From assembly GCF_022539315.1 (NCBI RefSeq), contig NC_066316.1:56421994-56485993 (forward strand): a DNA stretch of 64,000 bases. Reading direction: 5' to 3'. A model generated the notes under the pieces. That model did not search any database. It saw only the letters and a program-made list of their open reading frames with translations, and had not been told where the DNA came from. Origin of the DNA: Serinus canaria (taxonomy: Eukaryota > Chordata > Aves > Passeriformes > Fringillidae). Shown one piece after another: positions 27,558 to 39,560 of the stretch; the stretch's first letter is position 1, and each line of letters opens with the position of its first letter. The position numbers were made by a program, and so were the translations under genes.

Positions 27558-27845
27558 CTCGCAGCCGTAGAGCTGCCCCAGCTGCTCCACGATCCACTCC
27601 TCCAGCACCAGCCGCTTCCGCAGCTCCTTCCGATCGTATTTCACCGTCACTTTCCCCTGCTGGTGGCGCCGCTGCTGGACCTGCACCACGGCCGCCGCTG
27701 CCGACACCGAGTCCTCCCGGGAGGAGCTGCCGGAGGAGCCGCCGCTCCCGCCGCCGCCACGGGGGCTCTGGAAGAAAACGCGGTTCCCGCCGCCTCCGCC
27801 CGCTGCTGCTGCCGCCGCCTCGCTGCCCCCGGTCGCCACCGACAT
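27558..27845 (-). CDS. PPP1R14C: PPP1R14C (KEPI) first coding exon, partial gene
   Basis: This exon encodes the first 96 residues of a PPP1R14-family inhibitor of protein phosphatase 1 catalytic subunit, a cytosolic regulator that becomes potent when protein kinase C phosphorylates a threonine in its PHIN domain. Residues 1-60 are low-complexity: an Ala run (about 10-15), Gly runs (16-20 and 30-33), the motif RVFFQSPRG (22-30), Ser/Gly repeats and Gln/Arg. The conserved block begins near residue 64 with GKVTVKYDRKELRKRL, followed by LEEWIVEQLGQLYGCE. Thr67 in KVTVKYD sits where the family's inhibitory phosphothreonine lies (Thr38 in CPI-17, Thr73 in human KEPI). The ATG has A at -3. The exon ends in phase 0 at GAG before a GT donor; the open frame continues but loses similarity there. 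The remaining C-terminal half (human protein about 165 residues) must lie in exons beyond the left edge. The RVFFQSPRG motif favours paralogue C over A, B or D. Confidence 0.93.
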
Positions 27846-27920
27846 GCTCCGCTCCGCCGCGGCTCCCGCCGAGCCGAAAGGCGCCCGCCGCCGCTACCGC
27901 CGGGCCGCAGCAGCCGCCGC

Positions 27921-27968
27921 TCACGCGTGTGCTCCGCTTCCCCGCACCTGCCGCTTAAAGCCTCGCAT
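27921..27968 (-). other. Upstream open reading frame of 15 codons, 5' of PPP1R14C
   Basis: A minus-strand ATG at 27966-27968 opens a frame of 15 residues (MRGFKRQVRGSGAHA) that stops at 27921. This is 75 bases upstream of the main start codon and does not overlap it. If transcription starts beyond 27968, ribosomes would meet this ATG first and the uORF could dampen translation. The transcription start is not visible, so its presence in the mRNA is uncertain. Confidence 0.4.
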
Positions 27969-28017
27969 GGCTCGGCGGCGCAACGGCCCCGCCGCCGGGG
28001 GTGGGCCCGGAGCGGCT

Positions 28018-28039
28018 GGGGCGGGGACAGAGGCGGGGC
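28018..28039 (-). promoter_or_regulatory. Pair of GC boxes (Sp/KLF-type sites)
   Basis: Two GC-box cores are readable on the plus strand: GGGGCGGGG at 28018-28026 and GGCGGGGC at 28032-28039. They lie about 170-195 bp upstream of the PPP1R14C start codon, inside the CpG island. Such sites usually support TATA-less promoters. Function is inferred from motif and position only. Confidence 0.5.
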
Positions 28040-28054
28040 TGTGTGGCTCTGCTC

Positions 28055-28150
28055 CTCTCGGCACGGCACGGCGCGGCCCGGCTCGGGATGGCACAGCGCG
28101 GCACGGTCGGTGCGACTTGGCGCGGCACAGCACGGCACGGCTTGGAGCGG
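28055..28150. repeat. Imperfect CGGCA-type short repeat in promoter flank
   Basis: The stretch is built of interrupted GGCACG/GGCGCG units (for example GGCACGGCACGGCGCGG, then diverged copies to about 28150). It is an imperfect 5-bp microsatellite-like array inside the CpG island, upstream of the GC boxes relative to PPP1R14C. It also generates long spurious Arg/Ala-rich open frames. Confidence 0.6.
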
Positions 28151-28372
28151 AGTGTGGAGCACCCCGAGAGTGCCGCGGGGCTGCCCCGGTGCCGGCGAGA
28201 CGTGGGCGGCCGCTCCTTGCCGTTGGCGGAGGCGGAACGGCTGTGCCCGTGGCAGGGCGCTCCCGGGAAGCATACGTTCGCTGGGTGGTTTATGAGGTTT
28301 TTTTCCTATAAGGAAATGCAGTATTGCCCCGTTACGCACACTACGTTTATATGCATTGCATACCTGTAGCAC

Positions 28373-31300
28373 TAAAACGCTGAATGCGATCGTTCTCTTC
28401 GTGGTGTGTGTGAGCGTGAGTGCGCGTGAATGATTTCAGGTGGTGAACCCCAAGAGCTGATATTTCAAGCTATCAGCAATCAGTGTTACAATAAGCCACG
28501 TGGAGATGGCTTTCTAAAACACCCAGGTTAGCATCAGTGCTTTCTGCAGCTTCTCGTCTCTCAGGAGATACTGAGTGAAATCACTGATGGCCCATCCTAC
28601 ACACCAAAATGTGCCTATGACTGCAAGTAAGCAGCCAACATAGCACAGGCGCTGGTTAGGGATGCCAAACCATCCCCATTAGCAAAGAGGTTCGCCTGTG
28701 ACAAGGGGCAGAAGTCGACGTCTTGCATGTGCAGAGCTGAATTGGCAGTGCTTGGTGTCCCAAGTTTGGGTATGGCTGTGGGAATTATCTATTGTCCACA
28801 CTGCCCTGGGGGGGTGAATGTCTTAAGTCAGCAGGGAGCAGAGGGAAAGGAGGCATGGATTGCTGACCACATCTGCCTGCTTGTATCTGCCTCAGTCAGA
28901 TCCTGGCTGCAGTTTGGCATGGCCATGTGGTAGCAGTGACATTTCAGCTTCTTCTGCTCTCGGCATGTGACACACCACTCAAAAAGAAGCTAGCATGAGG
29001 CATTTGAGCTTCATCAGGCTATTTAGGTAAAACAGAGATTGTGCCTCTAAAGGGATCATAATCTGATAAAATCTTTTTACTGGTCTGAAATGCTGTGATA
29101 GCTTTTAGATTTTCATCTAAAAAAGAACTAGTTTTTCAAAGCAAAGCATATGGAGTTAGAGCTACTTATTGGTGCGTAGGGACCACGTGATTTTCAGAGA
29201 TACTGAGCAATTGCAGCTTGGTACCAGTGTAGGTCACACTTGAAGCTTGGGCTGCAAGCAGAGCTTGAGAAAAATCATATCCCACAAATCTGAGTTTATG
29301 CAAGAAGTGTGCCCTATTCACCGGGCATCCATTACACAAGTGAATGTCAGCTTCCAGATGGGTAATGCTGCCTGCCTGGCTCTTATAACTCTAGGCTTGT
29401 GTAAATGCAGTAGGAAAATACCATCATCAACAACTTGTTCTTAGAGAAACCAAAAAGAATACAAAAGAGTTTTTGAAAGAGGGGAGTGGCTGTTTTTAAA
29501 CTTTTGTGTTTGGAGTGGCCTATAATTTGGGTCTACAGCTCTGCATGTCATGTTGGAAGTCTGGTGCTGACGTACTCAGCCACAAAACTTAAAACTTTCT
29601 TGTTCAGAGCAGGAACATTTTCATCTTTATAGACTGGCTGATGTTTACAGTTGCTGAGAAAAAAATTGATTAATATGAAAGAAGGTCAATATTGCTTAAT
29701 AGGCTTTTAAAAGTCTTATTAAGCATCATACTTGGGATATATTCTATGAGATATAAAGGAATACCCAAACTTTCACCATAATAGGATGTTTTCTGGAGCC
29801 AAAAGAACACTGAGGTGTTCCACACTGAACCTAAGCTGCCTAGAAAATACTGAGTTTTTCTTCTCTGCTGTAGCAAATATCAGGTGAACAGATGGCTGAA
29901 ATATTTTCTTTGAGTGTGAGAATCCAAGAGGTCTCAGCTGAAGGACTTTTCTGATACTATCACTAACAGGATATTGTAATCACTGCAGACATTTGAAATC
30001 TGGTACCCGCTATTCAAATAACACTTCCACAACACTCTGAAAGTAGAAAATGAGATACTGGTGATTAAAAAGCATGTCCTCAGAGGTTATAATTTCAAAG
30101 TTACAATTCTAACATAATGCATAGTGCTTGGTAAATGTGGGTGGATGAGGAACTGGTAGAACTGCCAGCATTGTCATGAGGCAGTTTTATGTGCCATTGG
30201 TTTTTCATTCACTTTTTAAAGAGAGCGCATTCCTCAGGAAGCCAGAGCAAAAACTGCTGCCAAGAATCTTTTCTGCAGTGATTTTGCTTCATTTGAAAGA
30301 AAGAACTAGTTGTTTAAAAGTCAAAGTTGAGCAAAAACGTTTAGATCTGCTAATATCCTGGGAATGAGCAATGCATTACAGTGTGGGCACAATCTCTACT
30401 TTACTCCTGAGTGGCTGGAGGCATATGAGAGCATTTCTTGGAGAGGGAAGTTTCCTCACAAATACTTCTCCATACCACAATGGAACCATTAATGGTTATA
30501 CCCATAACAAATACAAGAGTAAATGTGGCAGGAGAAATACAATCCTTCCCAAAACTTCAGCCTTAGTTTTAGATGTACCTTAAGGAATGAATTCAGTGCA
30601 TAAGAGATTAGGCTTCATAGATGAGGTTTTTTCAGCAGCTGAATCAAAATCACAGTGCAGTATTTAGTCTAAAGCTAATGGTTCAATAAAGCCAAAGGGG
30701 AGATAAAATACTACACTTCTGAAATATTGTGCTCTTTCAGTGTGATCATGTCTAGCTCTCTCTCACAAGAGCATTGTAGCAGGTGACAGGATAAGTAAAG
30801 AACAGGCAACATGAAATAGGAAAGACCAAGGCAGAGGAACGCTTGCATAACCTGCACTTCCATATGTTTCTTTCCCAAAGAGTGGATGTGGGAATCTCTT
30901 GTGAATGTAAGCAACATGAGGCTGTATCCACTTCCCATGTGTATATTGTACAGTCCTAATCTGTTTTGCAGCCAAAGAAAATAATACAGAACATATGGAC
31001 TAATTTTTCAGGAGGCTTAGGCAGTGACCCTTAGGGATTCAAGGCCCTGAGCATTAATTGCCTTTTCACCTTTAGTAACCCTCTATGACAGCACATTTAT
31101 TCTCTTCCTAAACAATTGCTACTTCCCATCAGTGCTGGCCACACATGTCAGCATAGACTCATTTCTGTACCTAAATGGTTCTTCTACAGGCAAGCTTGCT
31201 GTTTAGGGAATTAACTTTAGATTTGTTATCTCCAGTGATTGTCTGAATACCCATTTTCCTATGCTGTCAAATACTACAATGGCCAAAACTAAGAACTCTT

Positions 31301-34300
31301 TTGTAACACTGCTCTCCACAGGTTTTCCTTCCCCAGAGGTTGCTCAAAGGAAGGACTCCTGCAGCTTGTGTCTTCTCCATGGCTTTCCATTGTTTCATAG
31401 CAACTTCTCTTATGTTTTTCCATGCTTTTTTCTGAACAACTTTGGAAATAATAGTTGCTAGACTCTGAAATAAACCAGTATGTGTCATGAAATTTCTTTT
31501 TTTTCAGCATTTGCTATTTTCCTGAGGCATTTGTCTTTCAGGGATTCATGTGAGTTTAGTTCTGGTGCTTTCTACCTCACAGGATGAGGTATTCATGAAG
31601 AAATTAAAAGCTGAGTGAAAGACTCATAGCTGGAGATTTTCAGCAACCCAGAATTGTTTAAAACTGCAAAGTACACACCAGTTGGTGATTTTATTTCCTT
31701 ATTGAAATACACATTTGCTTTTACATGTTCTCACAATCATAGGAGTCATTTCATGCTTGTATTCCTTGGCTTGCTAACAAAATACTCAAGAGTTGCCTGG
31801 GAATCTCCTAGGTGTGTAATGATAGGCTCCATTATTTTTGCAAGGCCAGACAGTTTTTGCCTACTGGCTTACTCTGCCTTTCAAAAGCTCTGTGTGGCAG
31901 CTTGTTGGTGAGCTGTGATACTTCACTCCAGGCTCACCAGTGAGATTCACTGTTGCAAGGCTTCTGTTTTGCATGATTATTGGAAACTTCCATCAACCAG
32001 ATAGTCTGTCTTGTGCCTGGTGACGGCATCTGAGGAGCCTGTAGACACCATCCTGAGTTAATTGATGTGTAAGAAAAGTCTATTGAGTTAATTGATGTGT
32101 AGGAAAAGTGTATTTTTGTGTAAGAAAAGTGTTTCATCTGTGAGGAGCCTTGACATCCCATTCAGCTGGGAGGAGGTATCATCTCTCTGGTGTGGGTGCT
32201 GGGATCATGGTTAAACATTGCCTTGTCTGGATCAGTGTTGCCATCCTCCTCATCAGTAAGCCTCATCATCACTTCAGGGGGATACTACCATACTTTATGA
32301 ACCACTGCAGAACTAAGTTTTGCTTTCATACCAGCAGTACCCCATGTGTATCAGACTGTGTGTAAGTGTCATTTTTGAGTCTCCTGTTTGAATTTAGCTT
32401 GGGGCTATGAGTTGCTAATGGGTTCTGTGTCTCTAAGTGATTTCCTACTTTGCATGTCCTAATTAATGACCCTCCCTCTGACTGATAACTTTCTTGTCTT
32501 TCCAGATATATTATGATTTTGTTTTCAATTATAATTGCTTTTCATCTGTTTGTAATATTGATGTTCCATACTCCAAAGACACTGTGTTTGTGTCAATCTA
32601 TCACTCTCAGCACTGCTGACTTTTTGTTCTTGCTCATCATCCTTTTGATGCTCCAAACCCCTACTTTTTTGGCTTGTTTTGCCTTTATTACAAAGCTCAT
32701 CACAGTCTGGCTCATACAAATGTTTGTTACCAAGGGCTGCTTTGTCCTTTGTTCTTCCTTGTGAAGAGAATAGTGGCTCACTGCTCAACCTGCTGCTGTT
32801 TTACCTGTGGTAAAAACAGTAACTCTATAATATGAGTCAGATAAAATAATGGCACAAAGCAAATATTTGTTATATTGAAGTGTCTGCTCTGGTCCCTTTT
32901 GCTTATAATATTATCTGTTAATAGCTTGAATGAAACTTTGGAAGTTTTGGATTTCAGGAGGAGAGTGTTTGATATGCTTAAGTTACACTGGTAAAGATAC
33001 ACTCAGGTACAAGATAAGTCTTACATGAAAGAGAAAAAATAGAGGGAAAAATAAATTTCTACACATGCACTCATTATTTCCTACCAAATGTGCACAATGA
33101 CAATTTCTTCCTGTCTCAGAGCAGAGACCCAAACATGGAATGTGACTGTGGCCTCACTTCCTCCCTACACCACTAGTGGCTAGACACTACAATGCTCTGA
33201 ATCTGCCAGTGGTGGCCATAGCTCTGTTCCAGAATTCCTCCAAACTCTCACCTTACTCACGTAGTGCAGGGCCACAAGATACACCTCTGTAGCTGCTCCC
33301 AGCCAAGAAGACTCATCAGGACCCCTCTATATCAGCTCTATAGGAGCAGTTTTTCCTTCCCCCAGTTCTGCTGATGGCTGCCCAGCTGGTGTCTTCAGAA
33401 GGCAGAAACATGTCCTTCAGGCTCCTTTTGATTGCCTGTCTTGGCAGTTTACATAGGATTTGGGATGTTCAGCTCTGGCTCTCCCAGCTGCTCTTGCCAC
33501 AGCAGTGGTGGGAAAGGACACAGGGTCCTTTGGAGCAGGAGGTCTCTTGGAAGAGCTCCAGTGTGCAAAGGCAGGCAGCCTGGGCACCCACTGCTGTGTC
33601 TCAGAAATTTAGAGAGCTCTCAAGTGTCAGGTACAACACCTCCAAGCATCTCTGCTTGGTGCCTGCTGTTCAGACATGTTAGGATGCACAGACTGTGCTG
33701 TCATGGCACTTTGGAGAAGTGGAGAAGAGGTAGCAACTAAGGAAGTGGGTAACCTCTGTTTACTTGCACTTGCCCTCAATAACATCAGCAATTCCTGGTA
33801 CAAATAGCCTATGATTGTTCACCTGAGCACCACCATCCATGCTGTCACTTTTATTTAGAAAGATGTGACAGCCATCCTTTTTTCTGGAAGGGATTAGAGG
33901 GGAGGTAGGGAATCAATAAAGGCAAAGATTTGAAAAAAAAAAAAGCCAACAGCAAAACAAACCAGGAAGCAGGGTTGGACAATTAACATCCCACAGCCTC
34001 TAGTAATATTGATTGTTGTTTTGCCCTTGAATCCCACTCTGCTTACATAGAAGTATTAACCCTTTGGTAAAATGCAAAGGGAGAAAATGAGTGAAAGTAT
34101 TTGTACTAGTTCATAAAAAGAGATAAACAAAAATATTAAAAGATAGTATGGGTTAGAGAGTAAGACATTAATACATAGATTGATAATTGTCAGGATCAGT
34201 CATCTCCCAGAATGGTACCTGTCACCTCTGCTACACAATCCATTTCACTTGCACTCAAGAAATAATGAAGAATGATAACACATTATTCTGCATAACTTAG

Positions 34301-35299
34301 CCAGCCTGTAAAGAAGGAACATAATGTGGTTTATCCATTTTGCTTGGCAATTAGTGATGAGTGATGGAATTTAGAAATGAATCTGGGGAAAAAAAAAAAG
34401 AAAATTAGACTGACAGTAATGACTTAGCAATAGTCCTGCTTTCCTTCAGGTCCTCTCACCCCCACTTCTTAATGCATTCTGCATTAAGAGTGTATGCATA
34501 GTGACCCCAAGATTGTCTAAAAACTGGCAGCTAAAACCTGGCTGTTCTTGTACAACCAAGATAGTCATGCTAAACTTCCCAAATCCTTAGTTAACTCCTT
34601 TGGGAAAGCAGGAGCCCTGCTGGGCTGTTTAGCATAGAAAGAGCTTGTGCCCTCTCTGGCTATGACAAGAGATGCCAAAAATGCATTAAAAACATAAAAT
34701 AATGGATGCCATCCCAGTGCACACTCTTTCAAGCTAAATGCCATTTTGAAGGAGGAGGCATAAACAATCAAGAAGGCTTGCTGGTGTAAGCTATCAGCCA
34801 GGGTTTGAATAGAGAGCAAAACGAGGAGCAGAAGTAGAGCAATACTACTTAGGTGCCTTTCTGAAAGATTTTTAGAAGAGTGCTGAGCACACTTTTTAAG
34901 TTGCTGAATATTCCGAGATGCCACTCAGACTCCAGTAAATGAAAAACATGGAGGATTGAGGACAGGAGATCAGCAATATGTAGAACTGCAACAAAACCAG
35001 TTCATCAGTTTTATATGTATATCACAGGATGCAATTCAATAAAAGAAATGCAAACACTCCATATTCATCTGGAATAGTTAGCTACTCAAACACACAATTG
35101 GAAATTGTGAATTTGACAGCAGTTCTACCAACAGGAACCAAAAAAGAATCTGAATTGCAGGCTGAACATAAGTCAAAAACATGCTGTGCTGAAAAAAGCT
35201 ACATTGCAGTGGAGTGTATAAAGTATGTCACGCATATGAGACATGAGGTAACTTTATTGTGCAAGATTCTGTGGGTAAGGGCTCTTAATTCTCACTTGT
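28373..35299. other. Intergenic DNA upstream of PPP1R14C; no gene seen
   Basis: AT-rich sequence with open frames up to 119 codons (34565-34924 minus), none with a known domain. A hydrophobic 83-codon plus frame at 32513 reflects a T-rich composition. A 30-bp tandem repeat lies at 32055-32134, and poly-A tracts lie near 33937 and 34390. No CpG island or second promoter is visible. Confidence 0.6.
32055..32134. repeat. 30-bp tandem repeat, about 2.6 copies
   Basis: The unit GAGTTAATTGATGTGTAAGA plus AAAGTCTATT starts at 32055 and repeats at 32085 with two changes. A partial third copy (GTGTAAGAAAAGTG) lies at about 32118-32131. Confidence 0.85.
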
Positions 35300-35710
35300 T
35301 AAGACTGTGAGACTCCAGAAGAGATTGGACCAATTTGGTAGAAATTGAAGGGAAGCAACTGGAATGACTGGACATCTAAAAGACATACCCCTTTTGTAAT
35401 ATCCTACAGGGAAAGACTAAAGGAAACAGAAATATTTTGTTTATAAAATGCAGATGTGTCAATAAAGCTGGGGGAAATAATGTGCTCTGGATCTCATGTG
35501 GTGAATGCAGGGAATAATGAGCCTAAACTGAAGTGAAAGAGATTTTGATTAAATGCACTCAAAAAATTTCAAACAGTAAGGATAGAGTAACGACAAAATA
35601 TGCTGCCTAGGGAGACTGTGCAATGCATATCTTCAGAGGTTTTTCAGAAAGAAAAAGGCAAATATTTATTGTCTACTTATTTCTCTGCAGAGAGAATTTA
35701 TCCAGCCTGA
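35300..35710 (+). mobile_element. Probable ancient CR1-type LINE fragment
   Basis: Diverged sequence follows the CR1 3' order on the plus strand: a GGAAAGACTAAAGGAAACAG block like the GAAAGGCTGAGGGA region, then TGCTGCCTAGGGAGACTGTG followed by CTTCAGAGGTTTTTCAGA, like the GCTGCCCAGGGAAGTGGT and CTGGAGGTATTTA region. No frame is intact. The orientation and family are plausible but not secure. Confidence 0.5.
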
Positions 35711-38700
35711 AGGTAATGAGATGAACTAGGAGTCTCTCAGGCTACACCTCTCCCCCTAAGCTCTCAAGGGTCAGGAGAAGGCTCAAGCACTGGTACCCCA
35801 CTACTCACTAAGCCACCAGGGCTGTCCCCATTAGAGCTCAGCTCTGCCCTGGTCACTGACCTGAGGAAATAATCTCCAAAGACTGTCCCAAACATCCTCT
35901 ATGGACAAGGCTTTCATACATGGGGGAAAGTACTCCTCTGCACCATGGTATTTACCCTTAGGGAGAAACAAGAGGTCATGACCCCATTTCTTGTAAAGAC
36001 AAGCCTAAAAGTGCCCTCCAGTCCAAATTTTTCTGGGTATTTCTGTACCAAGCTATTTTTAACAAGGAGAATCCAAAAGCTCACTCTAAATATGTGCAAT
36101 TTAAGTGAATAAGCTTTTATGTGTACAACAACAGGCTCTGGGGCATTCATGCAATTTTGCTTCACTTAGTAGCTCTGTATAAATAACATAGGAAAAGAAA
36201 CATTCTATGTGCATGCATAAGATGTTAATAAATACAAAATACTTATAATAATTCATTCCATTATTACCAAGACGCAAGTCCCATTAGCCTAAATACTTTC
36301 ACAAATCTGTAGCAAGAGACACTCCCTGTCCCAAACACTGCAGAGGTTAAAAAATCACAGTCATGTGAGAACATTTTCTTAAGTGAAAAAATATAGTATA
36401 AGGCACAATTTAGCATCCCCCCCACCCTCTTTAGGCTTAAGTCATTTTCCAGGAAGTTCAGCTAGTAATCTTCATACAATGACATGAATGCTCCAAAACT
36501 TCCTTTTCTTGTACAAATATACATATTGGTTAAACTCTTAAATGTCTGTCGAGATTCTCTCCATTTAACAAGCTTCAAAGAACTGGGTAGCTCAGAGATG
36601 ATTTTGGGGCTTTTACCTAATTTTTCCTATATTTACCTTTCAAATTGTTGTGGGAGGAGAGTGAAATGCTGTCAGGTTCTGTAAAAACTAGTTACTCTCT
36701 TTTAACTGTAGTCAACTTTAAAGCTACTTTATCATTCTGGCTTTGCATGTTTCTAAGCACCACTGAGAGTCTGGGTATCAGCACTTCATAAAATTGCTTC
36801 CTAAACTGAAATTCAGAGAAGTGTTGCAAAATGAACCCATATATTTTCACAGTAGTGAAAATACCATCTGAAAAAAGTCAGGGGTATTTTCTTTTCCTTT
36901 TAAACCCCCATAAGAAAAACACCACAGGCATTAGCTTGTTAGTAACCTCTTAGTGCACTGACCTATTTGATGTTCACAGGAGGGCTAGTCAATATGTTAG
37001 CCTTAGATAGGGTACCATTAGTAATTTATGCATGAATTTTATTACATAGTTCAGCCTTTGTCTACCCCACAGCCTGCAAATGCCCCTCTATCACACACTG
37101 CTACATAAAATGTGAGTTAGGAGAAAAAAGTTATTAATTCTACTCAAATTTTGGTCCTATGCAAAAGGCATGGTATTGAGGCATGTTTGTAATACTTTGC
37201 ACATAAAAAATGGTATTATGTTTCTACTTTTAAATATGGCATCCCAACTAATGTTAAATTAATCATTAATCATTTAGGACATTTCTAATGATTATTATTC
37301 CTATGCCACTCTCTATTGATTCTGAAAAACTCACTAGATTGACCTCCAAAAAAACCCTTGGCATTTGAAGAAATGGCATGTAGATGAGTGCTAGCTTCTG
37401 TGGCTGAGTACGTTAGTAATTCATCCCTACAGAACAGGCAATTAAATGTCCCTGGTATGTTGTAAATGGGAAAAGATTGCAATCTAGCATGGATCATCCT
37501 GAGAATGGAAGCTTAATGAATCAAAGAAAAAACAGTCAGGAATTGAATTTGATAAGATACACCTGCTAAGTTATGTGCTTTCTGATGATGAGGCTGTGCC
37601 TAAAGCAGCTGTTCTAGAAAATGGAAGGTGAGTCTTAAAAAACTAGAGAGGCAGAGCACACGAAGAAGATTGAACCAATGTTTGCTGCTGCGTGACATGG
37701 TCCTTCAGCTCAGATGCCCTGATGTTGAATTATCTACCTGTGGTTACTTTTTGATATATAAGTGCTCTTCACCCTGATAGTTTTTCTAGCAACAGTACAT
37801 TTATATTCATCCATCTAAATTATTCCTGCTAGGATACACAGTCCAGCTCTGTAGCACTAGGAAAGGAGACAGTTATAGGTAAATTTAATAAATCCTCTTT
37901 GGCTGCCTTCCCCTTTAAGAGCTGAATACCAAGCCCATGGTTAGGCAGCTACATTTTCTACACAGTACAGAGGCATCTCAGAAAGGGAGCCAAACAAACC
38001 TCTTGCTTTAACAGAATCTGCCCAAATTGAGTTTGGAGCAGCGAGCCTCGTTCAGAATTGCCTCCACTGATTGTGAATGAGAGCTAAGAGCAGCTTAGCA
38101 ATGTGCTTGCAGCACTTTATTTGGGTTTATTTAGCCCACTTCTCAGAGCCTGACTTCAGCAGAGGCTGTGGGGACTGCCTCAGCAGGCACCAGAGGAGTC
38201 TCCTGGGAAGAGGCACTTTTTTGGGTGACTGAAGCAATTCCACAGTCAACTTCTCCATCTTTCTGTGCAAGTCTTTTGACTATGGAGTTGCTCTTTAGGC
38301 AGTGGAAAACAAATACTTCTCCTTAGCAGTTAGTGAGCCTGTCACACCCTAAAAACCTTCTGCCAGCAATTATCATGAACAATACTATTAAACAGCCTTT
38401 CTATGAATTTTTAAATGAAGTGTTGGACTCTTTCATGGATGGAGCCTGTATCTCCTGCTAGGCTTTCTCAGTTCTCTTCCCTCAGATTTGGGGACATAGG
38501 ATTTTGGCCTACTGTCTCTTAGGGGAAAAGAAAAAAAAAATAAAATCATAATTAAAAAAAAAAAAGATTCTTCAATGAAAAGACATATGCCTGGCTTTTT
38601 CTCTAGTCTGATATACCTGATAGCAGATGCTGCACATCCCTGCATCTCAAAAGAAGGTGGCACAGTGCTTGTGTAAGTTATATTTTTAGGAATCTCTTTC

Positions 38701-39279
38701 TAAAAGAGGTGAAAATTAAGAAACAGGTGTTCCTTGTTTGCTGAAGGGAAATGTAGGAATTACTTCTGAATTTACACTGAATTGATAGTGCTGTCTATCG
38801 CACCACACCTGAATAGATATATTATACTGTACAATATTGTTATTTTTATAGGAGATAGGGTATTAATGGCAGTAGGTTTTTTCCATTAAGCAATTCAGAA
38901 ATTACCATGTGTTTGTTTAATTTTTTTACCCAGCTGATCTCACTCTTTCCTGTATTAGCCATGGGATTTGTTAGTCCTGAATCCTCTCGGTTCATAGATT
39001 AACATGACAGGACACGTTTCTTTTTATGTCAAAACATCTACAGTGTACTTATAAAACTAATAAAAGGTTTAAAATAAGCCTGTCTCATAGCATGTTTAGG
39101 TTGTTCATTTCTAATTTTCTTATGAGTACTGTCAATAAATGTAGTTCTTCTTAGCAGAGCCCTCTACATTTTTGATAAAGTCAGATGAAGTTTTTTCTCC
39201 CTTACTGTTCCCATTAGCCACAACAAATCTTTCTCTTGCTGCCTGTGCATGTTCTGACTGTCATTTCAACACTGACTCA

Positions 39280-39560
39280 TCGCTGAGAAAAGATTAAGAC
39301 TTTGACTCGTCAGGTTATAATCCTCTGCCTGCGCCAGGAATGCAGTGCTCTGCTATCTTACAACTGCCAGCCCGTGCCTAAGGAGGCATGATGGCCATGT
39401 CTGATGTAATTCAGCTTGTCCTGATTAGATGGGGGGAAAAATACACACATATCTAATTGAAGCATGGGAATTATTTTACTGGATTATTAATGAAGTTGGA
39501 AATCTATGGTAACATTTATTAAATAAGCATTTGTGCCCATGTGTAACCTGGCTGAGTTCA
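39280..39560. promoter_or_regulatory. Candidate conserved non-coding element (unverified)
   Basis: The stretch has a dense set of binding-site-like words: TGACTCATCGCTGA (AP-1/MAF-like) at about 39271-39284, TGACTCGTCA at about 39303, CTAATTGA, and ATTATTAATGAAG followed by TTTATTAAATAAGC (homeodomain-type TAAT cores). It shows little repeat character. This is a judgement from sequence texture only; no alignment was possible. Confidence 0.2.

Larger units (their letters stand above)
26860..28300. promoter_or_regulatory. PPP1R14C: CpG island and promoter region of PPP1R14C
   Basis: GC content and CpG density rise sharply near 26860 and fall near 28300, and both flanks are AT-rich with few CpGs. 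The island spans intron 1 start, exon 1, the 5' untranslated region and the proximal promoter. There is no convincing TATA box at a sensible distance on the minus strand, so a dispersed CpG-island promoter is likely. The large overlapping open frames on both strands here come from the GC composition. A divergent transcript from this island is possible but not shown by the sequence. Confidence 0.85.

Noticed and set aside
27080..27958. 292-codon plus-strand open frame across the CpG island
   Set aside because: It is the antisense shadow of PPP1R14C exon 1 and its GC-rich flanks; the Arg/Pro/Ala-rich translation has no domain.
27406..28372. Long minus-strand frames (172 and 241 codons) overlapping exon 1 in other frames
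   Set aside because: They are low-complexity products of GC-rich DNA; only the 27845 frame carries the PHIN-domain core.
32513..32764. Hydrophobic 83-codon frame resembling a membrane protein
   Set aside because: The hydrophobicity follows from T-rich DNA; there is no conserved motif and no supporting context.
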